A stretch of DNA of 64,000 bases from Dipteris shenzhenensis. Taxonomy: Eukaryota > Polypodiophyta > Polypodiopsida > Gleicheniales. Below are positions 23,374-33,904 of the stretch, one piece after another. A program made the translations under genes and the position numbers. The notes below the pieces were generated by a model. The model was not told the origin of the DNA, did no database searches, and saw only the letters and a list, made by a program, of their open reading frames with translations. The number at the start of each line of letters is the position of its first letter. Within the stretch, counting starts at the first letter, position 1. Location: assembly GCA_047967505.1 (NCBI GenBank), contig CM106540.1; one strand, 5' to 3'.

Positions 23374-25926
23374 GGTGCAAGAAATATACTCAAAAGTGTC
23401 GTGAAGATCTCTGTATGAATCAACTGCAAATACACTGACTATGCCAAGTGAAATCTCTGAACCGTCGGTGAAGATAGAACTGCAGTATATAAAATCTGAT
23501 CAGTATTACAAGGCTTGTGGCAATGATGCCAGGAATAGCCAAGAGGCTTTACAAGGCTGAAAATGATGTGCACAATGTCGTGAGGTAGCCGAATAGGCTT
23601 TACAATGGTGGCATGTGTGTGTGAAATCAAATGCTATATGCCCACTGAATCAATCTGCAATGCCTCTAAACTCTGAAGTCTGCTCATTGAAGTGATGAAC
23701 GTAAGGTTTTAGGTAATGTAATGATGTGAAACTGTATGTGAGCATATGGACTGACTCTAAGTAGGTACTAGTTGAGAATTTCGGGCATGGCTTAGATTGG
23801 CAACTTGGGAGAATTCAAAGCGTCCCCTCTATGGCGATCTAGTCTACTCTGATCTAGATCTAAACCAACCATCGATCCATGAAAGAATAGCAAATAATTC
23901 CTTTTCTTTTGTTCTTTTAAGTGCTGGGTCAGATGCGTCGATGTAGAGGCAAAAGTGCATGAAGGAAGTGGTTTTGTAGGTGAGGCTCAAATGTTAGTAT
24001 AACTTGTGCCAAAATGTGCGCATGATGTGATGAACACATAGAGCACAAAAAAACAAGCGACTTTCCTTCTTGGAGCACCCTCAAATTCTTCCTGGATCAA
24101 GAGATATGACTTGATCTAGGTGGAGGGGCAAAAGGAGTGCAAATGGCACTCAATGATGATGTGTCACTGTGAGTCACATGCAGTGATGATGTGGCACTGT
24201 GCCTAGCAAGAGGTGTGCCTGTGAAGCAGTGATGAGGTGGCAGAAGTGGTCACATGAAGTGCTTGTGGAGCACAATGTGTGCCTGGCAGGGGTCGATGCT
24301 GACTAGACACAGCTGAGGTGGCACTGTTGAGGTGGCACTACTAATGATGTCAGCAAGGTGACGTGGTAATGCTGATGTGGTTGTGATGACATGTCACTGA
24401 TGACATGGCTTGATGATGTGGCTTGATGATGTGTCACTGATGACATGGCACTGATGACATGGATTGATGACATGGCAGAGATGGCGTGTCTGCTGACATG
24501 TCACAAGTGATGTGGCTGATGATGTGGGTAAGCTGTCATGGTAGCTGATGTGGCAATGGGATAAGCTGATGATGTGGCATCCGATGGTGATGTGGCAAAT
24601 AAGGTCTGCCATGTGGTTGGTCCCTGACCAAGCCCTAGGGTGTGGTGATCCTGAGGATAAGGTGAGTAGATCTGCCACGTATTGCGTGCTAGTGTCTAGG
24701 AATCTATAGAAGATGCTGACAGAATCTAGTGATTCCGTTGTCGTTTTTGTCGGAGAGCACAGTTGGAGCTCGGCTTTGCTGCGGAGCAAATGGGGCTCGG
24801 CTACTCGTCCGTGGCACTATCGGAGAGCATTACCTCAGCCATTGTAGTTGTTGGAGGTAGATGGCGACACTATTCAGGCTACTGCTAGCCGGTCGTCAGA
24901 GATGGCGCAGGGAGCTACTATAGCTACTATAGGGAGGTGATGGTCGCTTAGTTGGAGGCTTGTGGAAGCTTGTGTATGATGAGGCTCATAGGATTTGGCA
25001 TCATTTGCAGTCAAAATTTGCGATAGTTGCATGGCTTGCAATGCATATTAGAGGAGATGTTACTGTGGGCGTCGCTACTGAAGGAGCTGCTTGTGGAGAG
25101 GTTGCATCATTGGTGGCACCCGTGTGTGTGTGCAGATGGAGGCAGCATTTGTGTAGGTCTTGTTGGAGCCTTGTTGGGCAAAGGCTTTGGAGCCTTTGGT
25201 TGTTGATGTTGCTAGCTATGGAGAGCCAAGAATCGAGTCAGTGGGCTGATGCTTGGGCTTGGCTATTCGACCGAGAATTAAACCATTGAGCTGGCGACTC
25301 GCGCTGTGAAAAAGGAGCAGCCCGTGGATGTTGGAGTGCCAAGGTTGCGCAGGGGCTTGTTGCTCAAATCATTGCTGCACAAGTCATTGACATTGTAGGA
25401 GGCAACCACTTGATTGTAGAAGCTGCTGGCGAGCCTAGGCTATCTGCGGTTCATTGTATAGAGGGCAAATGCTTTGTTGTAGGAGTCGTCAGCGAGTTGT
25501 AGCACTAGATAAGATGATCAGTGCCTTAGGCACTTATAGAAGGCACTGGCAAAGGTCCATTTTAGAAAGTCTGCTCACGTAGTACAGGGACCAATATCTC
25601 TCAAAGCATAGACTCTCTCTCTCTCTCAAGCCTTAGATCTCTCTCTCTTAGCAGATCCAAAGGAAGTCTCTCACAAATCTCTCTTTGAAAGACTCTCACC
25701 TATCTCTCTCAGAGCATTGGCTCTCTCTCTTAATGCAAACCTTAATGGAATGAAGAGAAATCCTCACAAAGAACTCAAGCAAAGAATGGAAATGTAGATA
25801 GAAACTTTTCAAATGAACGGAAATTCTCTACAAAAGTAAACTCTCACAAGAACACTCGAGAACTCTCAATCTCACAGTCTCTCTCACACTCTCAAGAATC
25901 ACAATCCCTCAGCGAAAGGCAAGGGA
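23374..25926. other. Long non-coding stretch between Copia-1 gag and the primer site
   Basis: About 2.5 kb without protein-coding similarity; if it is the leader of Copia-1 it is unusually long. From about 24120 to 24630 it is an irregular array of TGATGATGTGGCA-like words. From about 25600 to 25900 it is rich in CTCTCT words. ORFs such as 24394-24789 (minus) and 24960-25289 (plus) have low-complexity composition and are not credible genes. Confidence 0.55.
24120..24630. repeat. Irregular short-word array (TGATGATGTGGCA type)
   Basis: Dozens of copies of 'gatgatgtggca', 'gatgacatggca' and 'gatgtgtcactg' at irregular spacing. It differs from the second copy of the block by small gains and losses of units, which is typical of slippage. 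Confidence 0.8.
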
Positions 25927-26195
25927 GCTCTGATACCATGACAAAATACGAAGAGGGGAGAGGAGAAGAGTGGAGATGAGGAGAGAGGGCACAGCTAGAG
26001 AGCACACCACAAATGACTAACTGTACACTAGATTTAGTTGAAAAAATAGAATATATACAAACCCTTTTAGGAATAGGGTTAGGGGATCTAACCCTCTCCT
26101 TTATAGCACTCTATAAGGTTAGTGCTATGCACATATGATCACGTGATGGTGCTATGCACACATGATCACATGCTGTTGAGCGTGAACTCTCAACA
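25927..26195 (-). mobile_element. 5' LTR and primer-binding site of a Copia-type element
   Basis: 25927-25938 reads GCTCTGATACCA, the complement of the plant Copia primer-binding site TGGTATCAGAGC (initiator-Met tRNA). Directly next to it is a 257 bp LTR (25939-26195) bounded by TG and CA. Its outer end on the minus strand is TGTTGAGAGTTCACGCTCAACA, a short stem-loop. A TATA-like 'CTATAAAGG' (minus strand, near 26098-26106) fits an LTR promoter. The matching 3' LTR was not found, so the element is truncated. Copia-1 is its likely body but the link is inferred from order and strand only. The LTR interrupts a LINE reverse transcriptase at its F(A/V)DD box. Confidence 0.85.
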
Positions 26196-26759
26196 CATCA
26201 TCATCTACAAAATGTTGTGCCCACAGGAAAGAGTAGCTAGGTAGCAGCATACCCCTTATAAGCCCATTTTCTTGGAATGTATCAATTGTTTGCAGAGTAG
26301 GGGATCAATTACAATAGCAAAGAGTAGGGGGGGCAACATACAACCATACCTAACAAATCTCCTCAAAGGGAATTTGCCATAAAGATATCCGTTAAAGTGC
26401 CAATGATGGAGAGACATTAGTGTACAGAGTGTTAACCATCAAGAAAAATATGGGGTTCCTAAATAAATGTTGAAACTCTTTTTTTGAGTAACAAAGCAAC
26501 ATATTGAGGATTACACCATGGATTGCTCACTCCTCCGATAAAGAACTCTTATTTTGATCGATAAAGCAACATAGTGAGGATTACATCATGCATGTTCACT
26601 CCTCCCATGAAGAAAGCCATACTGTTTTGATTGGATCAATCAAGTAAGTAGGAAGTCCCTGTGGGGAAATCCTTAGCCATTACCTTGTAGGTGGTATTGA
26701 GAAGAGTAATTAGACCCTAGTCTTTGGGAGAAGGCATGCTAGTGCTTTTTTGAGGTAAC
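26196..26759 (-). pseudogene. LINE reverse transcriptase remnant, downstream part
   Basis: The minus strand shows 'LITLLNTTYKVMAKDF', matching the LINE RT motif 'RPISLLNxxYKIxxK', then weak similarity, ending in 'QHFVDDD', which resembles the catalytic F-A-D-D box. Stops and frameshifts throughout. It is cut at 26195/26196 by the Copia LTR and at 26759 by the 2.4 kb LTR element. The same LINE continues at 29135. Confidence 0.75.
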
Positions 26760-27439
26760 TATTAGAATTTGAGCATGAGCAAGAGCAAGCGAGAAAATGA
26801 GGACAATAGCAAGTATGATTTCATTCATGAGTAGAGTTACATATAGTGGAATGCCCCTAATAGGTGAATCCAAATCCATGATTATCTCCTTGATTGTCTC
26901 CATCAATAACACCCCCAAGTCCTCCATCAACCTGACCACCAAGTCCCTAACTTATCTCAATCACACCAACATAGGTGACACCTAACTGATGAGTCACCTG
27001 ACACACCTACCATGGTGCTCACTAGTACTCACATCATGTCCTACACAAGCTCTAGCACACTAGCACACACACACCACATGACCATGTCCATAAGTGTGTT
27101 ACCTAAACATTTATTTATCCAACATCCCCCTTAAATTGATAACCTTCTATCCTAGCAGTATCCCTTCATGTCTCACTCCAATTGCATTGGCAGTAGGCAC
27201 ATGTGGACTCCCTAGCTCTACCATGGCCTCACTCTTAATATGGTTACCTCAGTTTACAACAAGAGTCTCCACTTGGAATATGTGTCTTTGGGTATCACCA
27301 TAGGACATATCACTCAAATCAGGCAAACATGACTAACTAAAATGGAAATAACATATCATTTTAGGATGGACTATCCAAGGCAAAGCTCCTTATTGACTCA
27401 AACGCACAACATAAAACTAGGTGGTAGGGTCAATGCCCC

Positions 27440-28174
27440 CCTGGATGAAATCCTCCGTGATAGAGGTCTTTGCAGCACCTTTGTATTTCTTCAATGTTGG
27501 TGAAGTCATCCTTTTCTCCATAGTTTCCGAGAGCACAAGCATATCAATATTGATGTAGCTCCTTGCATAACTCTTTTGCTCTTTGTCCTTCTCCACACTC
27601 TTTAATGCATCTTATCCATATTCAAAAGTTGCCATTCAATTGTTAGAAGAACCCATTCAAAAGTAGTAAACTGACCCCAATGATGTGTAATATCAGATAT
27701 ATCCTTGATAGTAGTTCCCACATATACAAGCGCAAAAGTAATTGGCATCATGCCACCGAGAGCATGCACTTCCCAACACCAACAGGTGTAATTGAGAGTA
27801 GATAATTCAATATGTTGAAGGGTACAATTGGTACCAAATGAGTAAAAGTACAAACTTGAATGCAAACTGCTAAATAGCGAGAGATACAACTTCAAACTAT
27901 GGGTAATCCTTCAGCTTTGCAGTCACTAGTGGCCTTCCAATCCTTTTGCCCACAAGAAATGTTGTAGTTTCTTCTACTGTAGCTCTGATTGTGAATCTGC
28001 AAGGAACCCAATAGGTAGGCCGAACAAGTAGCCGCCCTCAATCATAAGAATTGATGCCAGAACAACCATCACAGTCAAAGGTATGTAGGCTAAGATCAAA
28101 CATGCAATCGCTATTGTCACTAGAAGAATGATGAGCAAGGCCATCTGACACGCAGTTTCATAAGAAGCTACCAT
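27440..28174 (-). pseudogene. Captured VTT-domain (SNARE-associated Golgi protein / DedA-like) gene remnant
   Basis: The frames on the minus strand follow the plant VTT family (DedA/TVP38/TMEM41 superfamily, multi-pass membrane proteins) in order. There is an N-terminal membrane segment from 28174, 'YIPLTV', 'GGYLFGLPIGFLADS', then 'LNYLLSITPVGVGK', 'MMPITFALVYVGTT' and 'DITHHWGQF', ending in a polar tail ('SYINIDMLVLSE') near 27500. Two TAG stops fall where the family has Gln (after 'KLKDYP' and after 'SLAI'). A 2 bp insertion near 27992 breaks this copy. No intron-like gap interrupts more than 200 codons, which suggests capture of a spliced RNA. Original function: membrane lipid or vesicle-related; not functional here. 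Confidence 0.85.
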
Positions 28175-28402
28175 CTACGTATGTCATTGCCAGACCTTTG
28201 AGACCCCACCGTCAACAAAAAATATGTCTGTCATATGTCCACGCCAATTTGATCACCTAGAAGTCGAGCATTCAGCGTCAGCAGTGCTGCAATTTTCCAT
28301 CCAACTATTCAAACGTTTTTTAGCTCCAACGCGGCAAAATTCCATCCAACCTTTCAAAATAATTTTGAGCTCCAGCGCAACGAAATTAGGCAAGACAGAA
28401 AG

Positions 28403-28603
28403 CTACGTGTGATACATCAAGATGGCTTTGTCAACCTCCTTAACCTCCTTCTATGTGATCTCCACCTTATTAGCTTCACCGATGGAATGCACCGATTCAA
28501 TTCTGGTAGTCAACATCAATTTGCAGTTGTTCCCTGACGGTCTCGTGAACCTTGCCGTAATGTCGAGCTCCCATACATCATCCAGAACTATGACAGAGAA
28601 GAA
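28403..28603 (-). pseudogene. Captured NB-ARC (NLR) segment: kinase-2 and RNBS-B
   Basis: A 67-codon minus-strand frame contains 'FFSVIVLDDVWELD' (kinase-2, hydrophobic run then L-D-D-V-W) and, 17 residues on, 'NNCKLMLTTRIESV' (RNBS-B, G/N-C-K-x-x-x-T-T-R). These come in the order and at about the spacing used in plant NB-ARC ATPase domains. It is broken by a TAG after 'KVEIT'. No P-loop or LRR was recognised in the neighbouring 150 bp, so only the middle of the domain is present. It is in the same orientation as the LTR element and the VTT remnant. Confidence 0.68.
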
Positions 28604-29134
28604 TTACGGGCAAGTTTCACATAGGTAGATGCAGTAAATGGCAGCTAAGTAACTGAGGCATTGCAGGCAAGAATGTTGAGAAGAATCTTGAGGAATCTAG
28701 GAGAATCTAGGGTCCTAGAGGTAGAATTCTAGACTAGCCTCATGGAGGCTTATAAGCTAGCTCTGATACCATGTTAGAATTTGAGCATGAGCAAGAGAGC
28801 GAGAAAATGAGGGCAATAGCAAGTATGATTTCATTCATGAGTAGAGTTACATATAGTGGAATGCCCTTGAGTAGGTGGCTCCAGATTCATGATTATCTCC
28901 TGATTGTCTACATCAGTAACACCCCTAAGTCCTCCATAAACCTAACCACCAAGTCCCTAACTTATCTCAATCACACCAACATAGGTGACACCTAATTAAT
29001 GAGTCACCTGACACACCTACCATGGTGCTCACTAGCACTCACACCATGTCCTACACAAGCACTAGCACACTGGCACACACATGCCACATGACCATGTCCA
29101 TAATTGTGTCCCCTATACATCAACTTATCCAACA

Positions 29135-29345
29135 GTAACTCCCAGGTTAAGGCCAGCCGAGAATATGTTCCTAGATTGGATGGAGTTAAGCAAGTCTATT
29201 ACATCATTGCCACATCGCTCTATTAGATAGAGAAAATTTGTGGGAATGTGATTAAGTCCTAGAACCTCTTGTTTGGCCATGGAAAACACTGTGTGCTTAA
29301 TTTCTTCCATTGAGAAAGGGCATTGGAGCATTTCTTCTTCTATAG
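29135..29345 (-). pseudogene. LINE reverse transcriptase remnant, upstream part
   Basis: The minus-strand frame (29331 down) reads 'PFSMEEIKHTVFSMAKQE', then 'IPTNFLYLIERC' and ends 'LNLGVT' at the GTAAC target duplication. This is the N-terminal RT region of plant LINEs (F-x-x-E-E-I-x-x-A-V-F...P-G-P-D-G-x-P). Joined across the LTR element it leads straight into the 'LLNTTYK' segment at 26.7 kb, confirming the insertion. Confidence 0.8.
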
Positions 29346-29629
29346 AGACACATCCTTTTGTCTAGGTTGAGAAACCTTTGAACTTTCGTGAGGTAGTGCC
29401 CATGTCTATCTAGGGGGGAGCTAATGATTCTCAACAGATGGAGATGAGGACCCTTGCCTCACCTCTTCAATACGCTCATCTCTATTATTTATTGCCCCTC
29501 TTTGGCAAGGATGACAACCGCATGTTCTCACGCTAGGATTGCATTCACGTTTTCACATTTGCATTAATGGGTTATTAACCTTCATTAATTATGCCCTAAA
29601 GTAGTGTGAAATCAATCTAATCATGTTGA
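29346..29629. other. Unassigned flank left of the inverted-repeat cluster
   Basis: Probably more decayed LINE sequence. No separate feature is visible. Confidence 0.35.
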
Positions 29630-29830
29630 TCACCGAAATAACTGGTAAGACCACATCGACATTATTAACATACTCAGTGGTAGTATTTACATTACCGGTG
29701 GTAATGTAAACATTAGCGGTAATTATCATTACGATCGGTATTATAACCAGAGGTAATATAGCATTATCACCAGTTGTCATCATAGTGCTGCCGGTAGTAG
29801 CTATGTATTAGCGGTATTGTTAGCTATGGA
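29630..29830. repeat. Cluster of short inverted repeats built on ACCGGT/GGTAAT words
   Basis: About 200 bases with repeated 'attacc', 'ggtaat', 'accggt', 'ggtagt' and 'gcggta' in both orientations. The best hairpin is 29686-29710: 11 bp arms (tttacattacc / ggtaatgtaaa) with a 3-base loop. A similar cluster lies at 35680-35880. Such arrays resemble the subterminal repeats of CACTA-like DNA transposons, but no CACTA end was found. Confidence 0.7.
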
Positions 29831-30375
29831 TTCACAATTTCTCATGTAGGTCAACGCTATATATTGGTGGAAAGGACAATATTGGCTCTTCATTCAATCT
29901 GATTGTGGTTCATATTTCGATAAACCATTTGGTAAGTTGGGATAGAAAGGTGAAAAACGATCTAGATCATATTGGTAAGGCTAAGTCAGGGAGGGTGAAT
30001 CAGCATTCATTATACTTGTGGGTATGGTTCGCTACTCCAGTTCCTTATGTTTTGGAGAAATTGTAGACCACGAATGTGAGTGCTAGTGAATGTGAGTGTT
30101 TGTTGTGTGCTCCTGGGGATGGTCTATACTTTGACTCTTGCTTTTTGGGAAACTTGTGGACTAGATCATGAGTGGCAATGAATGCGATTGTTAGTGAGGA
30201 ATCTTGAGTCAAGGATTTATAGTGTAGAGTTGTGAGATTTTGACTTTGTTCTAATTTATTAATAAAGCATGGAGAGAAGGGGGAGATGCGATGTGAGTGG
30301 AAATAGAGAAAGAGTTGTGACTACGAATGCACAGTCAAAAATGCATGTAAATGTTCATGCACAACCTTCAAGACG
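29831..30375. other. Unassigned stretch inside the inverted-repeat-bounded unit
   Basis: No credible gene. The sequence is TG-rich with many 'tgagtg' words (30070-30200). Confidence 0.4.
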
Positions 30376-31345
30376 ATGACTAGGCAAACTATGGATGCAT
30401 CGAGTCATGCCAAAGCCAATATTCATATGCCTAATGATGTTCCTGGGGTTGGACAAGGATTTGTAGAAGAGGATCTTAATTCCCAAATGGGCACTACCCC
30501 ACCACTTGATCCACCCTGTGGGATTGTTAACCAAGATATAGGTCACAATCCTCTCAAAGAGGTATTCCACATGCATAGGAGGAAAATGTAGGTTGTGCAC
30601 ATGGTCAAGAATGGGAATTTTTCATTAATATTTATGACTATCTAGAGTGGAAATGCAAGTATTGTGGAATAAAATCAAGGGGAGCACTTTGATGAATAAG
30701 GGGTCACTTGAGTGGTGACTCAAGAAAGAGCATTCAGCATTGTGCAACCCCAAGAGCTGTTGCAGTAGCTGATACCTTGATTGAGAAGTTGCAATCTTCT
30801 AGAAAAATACAAAGAATATAAATTTGGGAATACCTTCTCCTAATTTCAGGCAATCTACGATAGTTGAGAGCATCTAGATTCAAGATTTGGAGAATGCACC
30901 ATATGTTCTTGGTAGATCATTTCTGCAGTCAGAATATCCACTGAGTATGGTCGATAACAATGGTATGAGAGCTCCATGGAATTGCATTGCTAACTATGGA
31001 TTGAGCTTCAAGCCCCCTTCATACCACACCTTGCATACAACATTGTTAGACAAGGAATATGAAGAAGAGAAAGATCACATAAATTGCAGCATCTTCGAAC
31101 ACATGTATAACACTGGATGCACAATTGTCTTAGATGGGTGGACAAGCATAAAACGCCATGCTTCATTGAATGTGATGGTTATATCACCACGTGGGGAGGC
31201 CTTCCACATGTCAATTGATGCCTCACATGTAAAGAAGTCGAGGACATATATAGTTGGTGTGTTATCAAAGGTTATAAGGGTGGCAACAAGGTGTTGTCTC
31301 ATCGTGCACCAGGGTTTGGCTTGATGATGGTGCTAATCCTTTATC
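30376..31345 (+). pseudogene. hAT-like transposase remnant (BED finger + DUF659-type core)
   Basis: Around 30640-30780 a broken frame shows a BED-type zinc finger (W-K-C-K-Y-C-G, then a conserved 'RGHLSG'-like region and H-C). From 30887 to 31324 an open frame contains 'LSFKPPSYHTLHTTLLDKEY' and 'TGCTIVLDGWTSIKRH' followed by 'ISPRGEAFHMSIDAS', the diagnostic pattern of the DUF659 domain of plant hAT-type transposase-like proteins. The C-terminal dimerisation domain is absent. Stops and frameshifts between 30590 and 30886 make it a pseudogene. Confidence 0.83.
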
Positions 31346-31930
31346 AGTTGGAATATAAACATTGCATTTAAGAATGTATTTCTATTGTCAATGATTTATC
31401 TTTTGCCAATTGCATGTGGCAACATGTTTTGTTACTATTACTTTTTTCCTTTCTTTTTTTTACAACTACTTTGTAGATGACAATGTCTATAAAAGACTTG
31501 TAAATTGGACGTTGCAATAGGATGGCATGCGGCAATTACTTGGTTTGGGTCGATATTTAAAGAATGTCTTTTAGAAAGACTGTATGTAAGCAATTGGTGT
31601 TATAACATTATGTGTTTCATTGTTGCTTATAATAAGACATCTAATGCAACTCATTTTGATGTTTGTTATCTAGATAGTTTTGAAAACAAAATAAAAAATT
31701 AGTTTTCACATCATGCTTACTTGGAAGAAATTAAGGTAACATTACATAAATTTATATTTTCGTATTTATGAAAATAGTAAATTTAATTTTTGTACTGATA
31801 GTATTAATGAATTAAGCGCACATTTTTTTGGATCAAGACATTGTTTTCTATTTTATCATTGTTAATGCCACACCTCGTAGCAAAATACTAGTTAAAGAAA
31901 GTAGTGTAGATCAAGAGCATTGTTCTCAAT
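31346..31930. other. AT-rich stretch without recognisable feature
   Basis: Contains one 65-codon ORF (31505-31702, plus) of unknown nature. Otherwise AT-rich with T-runs. Confidence 0.4.
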
Positions 31931-33379
31931 TTACATATTGCAAAAGTTGCATGAATGTTTGCTATGGTCAAAACTATGAATTGTCATGCAAGTAAACTTG
32001 AAAGAACACAAATTTGAAAGAACATATATTTTAGCCACATAATACCATGTACATCCGTCATGGATCATAGTGTCATACTCAAATAATGGCCAGGGTCCTA
32101 GACACACCTCTCCTAAGCCCAAGACCATATACAATGCTTTTGATATTTGAACTTTACAAAGCAGGCATACAGATTGTCTTGGCCAGTAATCTACTAAACA
32201 ATAAACATGAAACCTATGATGGCAAGGCAAAATATAGTGGCCAGTTGAGTCATCAAATAAACATTGGCATATAGTATATAGACATGCATCTGGATGCTCC
32301 ATGGAAAGCACTTGCATGGCATACAGTTGGTGGCTAGATGGGTGCAAACAAATAGCCAACCACACCTTTGTACCCATGTCACCAATCAATGCTACACGTG
32401 CATCATGGTTCCCTTGTCGTCGCAATCGAGTGTTGAGCTCTTGAAGCCTCTTTAATTGAGCATGAAGGGCTACTATCTAATTTTGTAGCTCAGGCTCAGT
32501 CTTTGGTCTTTCATTTTCTAGGCATTTAACATGCTCAAACTGGGCCATGCTCTCCTCACGTAGCTACGCCACATGTTTCTCTAGTGGCCCACATGCACCC
32601 TCTAATGCCTCTAATAATTGTGATTGCATGATTGTGACTTCTGTGCAACCACATGTACACTTATCCGATAAGAGGAGAAGTCCACCCGAATGCCTTTGAT
32701 GAACTCCACATAGAGAAACTTCGCAAAGTATTGGCCCACCTTGTTGTGATGGGTGGCTTTCCCTATACCTTGATATAAATATCTCTAGCATTTTTTTTGA
32801 TTCACTCATCTAGGTAGTTCGCAATCTTTCAATGGCCATGCCGGTCGAGCCCTTGGGTTGGTGTGGTCGCACCTTACCCTATCATTTTTCTATGTCTCCT
32901 AGATTGGCAGCAACCAACTTCACCTTCATCGGCCTCTAAGGGCCAGATTCGCAATAGCTCTTGTTTCGAGACAAGTCTATTCACCTCCTTCCATTGCAAA
33001 CCTAGAAAAGTAGTGCATATGATGTTGATTACTAGTTCATAGGTAATAAAAAACCATAAATTTAATATTAGATATGTGCAAAAATATTAACATTCAGACC
33101 TTTAGGGTTAGCATATCTTGATGTGCGGGCAATCATCTATGGCACACATTCAAACATTGCACTAGCTAATCTACACAGCTGCTCAATGTGCACACATTGT
33201 TGCTCCTCCTCAGCCTCCTCTTGCATCAAGGGATTCTTACCTACTCTCCTAGAACCTTCTAGTTCCCTAGGTGGGGGAGGAGATCCATGTCCTTGTGACA
33301 TTCTGGTAATAGAGTGATTGGATGCTTCATGACCTCGTGATTGTATGCAAGTTCTACATTTATCAAATTTAGTGTTCAT
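31931..33379 (-). pseudogene. Broken gene of unknown family: coiled-coil region and Cys/His-rich, RING-like tail
   Basis: Minus-strand pieces appear to belong to one gene. At 33379-33137, 'MNTKFDKCRTC...' is followed by a Glu-rich stretch. At 32809-32564, 'MSESKKMLEIFISRYRE' precedes a Cys-rich patch and 'QLLEALEGACGPLEKHVA', a stop, then 'EHVKCLENERP' and a heptad-like 'IVALHAQLKRLQELN' after a second stop. At 32425-31931 the frame ends with 'LPCHHRFHVYC' and 'SVCLLCKVQI', which resembles the second half of a RING-H2 finger; the first Cys pair is spaced C-x-C, not C-x2-C. The family is unknown. RING similarity is suggestive only. It lies next to the kinase-like remnant and in the same orientation. 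Confidence 0.4.
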
Positions 33380-33904
33380 AAGATCCCTAGCTATGATGTT
33401 GGATGCTCAATGCGTATGTTACATGTAGTATGGTCTATGCAAGATGAGAGATGTTACATATATTAATTAAGATGCAACTTGTTATATCATACATGTATTA
33501 CGCACGATGCACATGCAATGAATTAACAAGAAAGAGGGATAGTTTTTAGTAAATTGCAATCTTTGATTATAGATAACAAAATAATAAATAAAAACTCATG
33601 TATATTGCAAATGCGCAAATGCCGAACGGCAAACACACGATTTTATTTCAAAAGGCTTTGATTACAAGAATTTTGGCACTTGGGATCTCAGTAAATACAA
33701 GACCAATCAAAAGGCCTATGATGTTAGCCTACGTGTGAGGCTCATCTCCTCCAAGGGATGCATGGCCAATTGCCCCGTCACATCCTACTCTCCTCAGTAT
33801 ATTGCTAGCACCTACATGCGTCCTTCACAATTCAGGGGTGGGATTCATTATATGTTCCCTTGCATGCCTTTTAACTTGCATAACGAGCTTGACTGTGGCA
33901 TCAC
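33380..33904. other. Spacer between the RING-like and kinase-like remnants
   Basis: AT-rich on its left half. The ORF at 33735-33941 lies antisense to the kinase tail and has no recognisable similarity. Confidence 0.4.

Larger units (their letters stand above)
26760..29134 (-). mobile_element. Complete non-autonomous LTR retroelement carrying host-gene fragments
   Basis: 3' LTR 26760-27124, polypurine tract 27125-27137 (AATTTAAGGGGGA on the minus strand), interior, primer-binding site 28760-28771 (TGGTATCAGAGC on the minus strand), 5' LTR 28772-29134. The host sequence GTAAC flanks it on both sides (26755-26759 and 29135-29139), a perfect 5 bp target duplication inside the LINE RT. The 3' LTR outer end has mutated from TG to TA. 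The 1.6 kb interior has no gag, protease, integrase or RT. Instead it holds a VTT-domain gene remnant and an NB-ARC remnant, both in the element's own sense. LTR-to-LTR differences are more frequent than differences between the two copies of the block, so the insertion predates the duplication. Confidence 0.92.

Noticed and set aside
24394-24789. 131-codon minus-strand ORF (174 codons in the other copy)
   Set aside because: It is read from the TGATGATGTGGCA array; His/Ser/Thr-rich low complexity.
24960-25289. 109-codon plus-strand ORF, nearly identical in both copies
   Set aside because: Cys/Trp/Leu-rich without domain similarity and antisense to the element; preserved only because the copies are recent.
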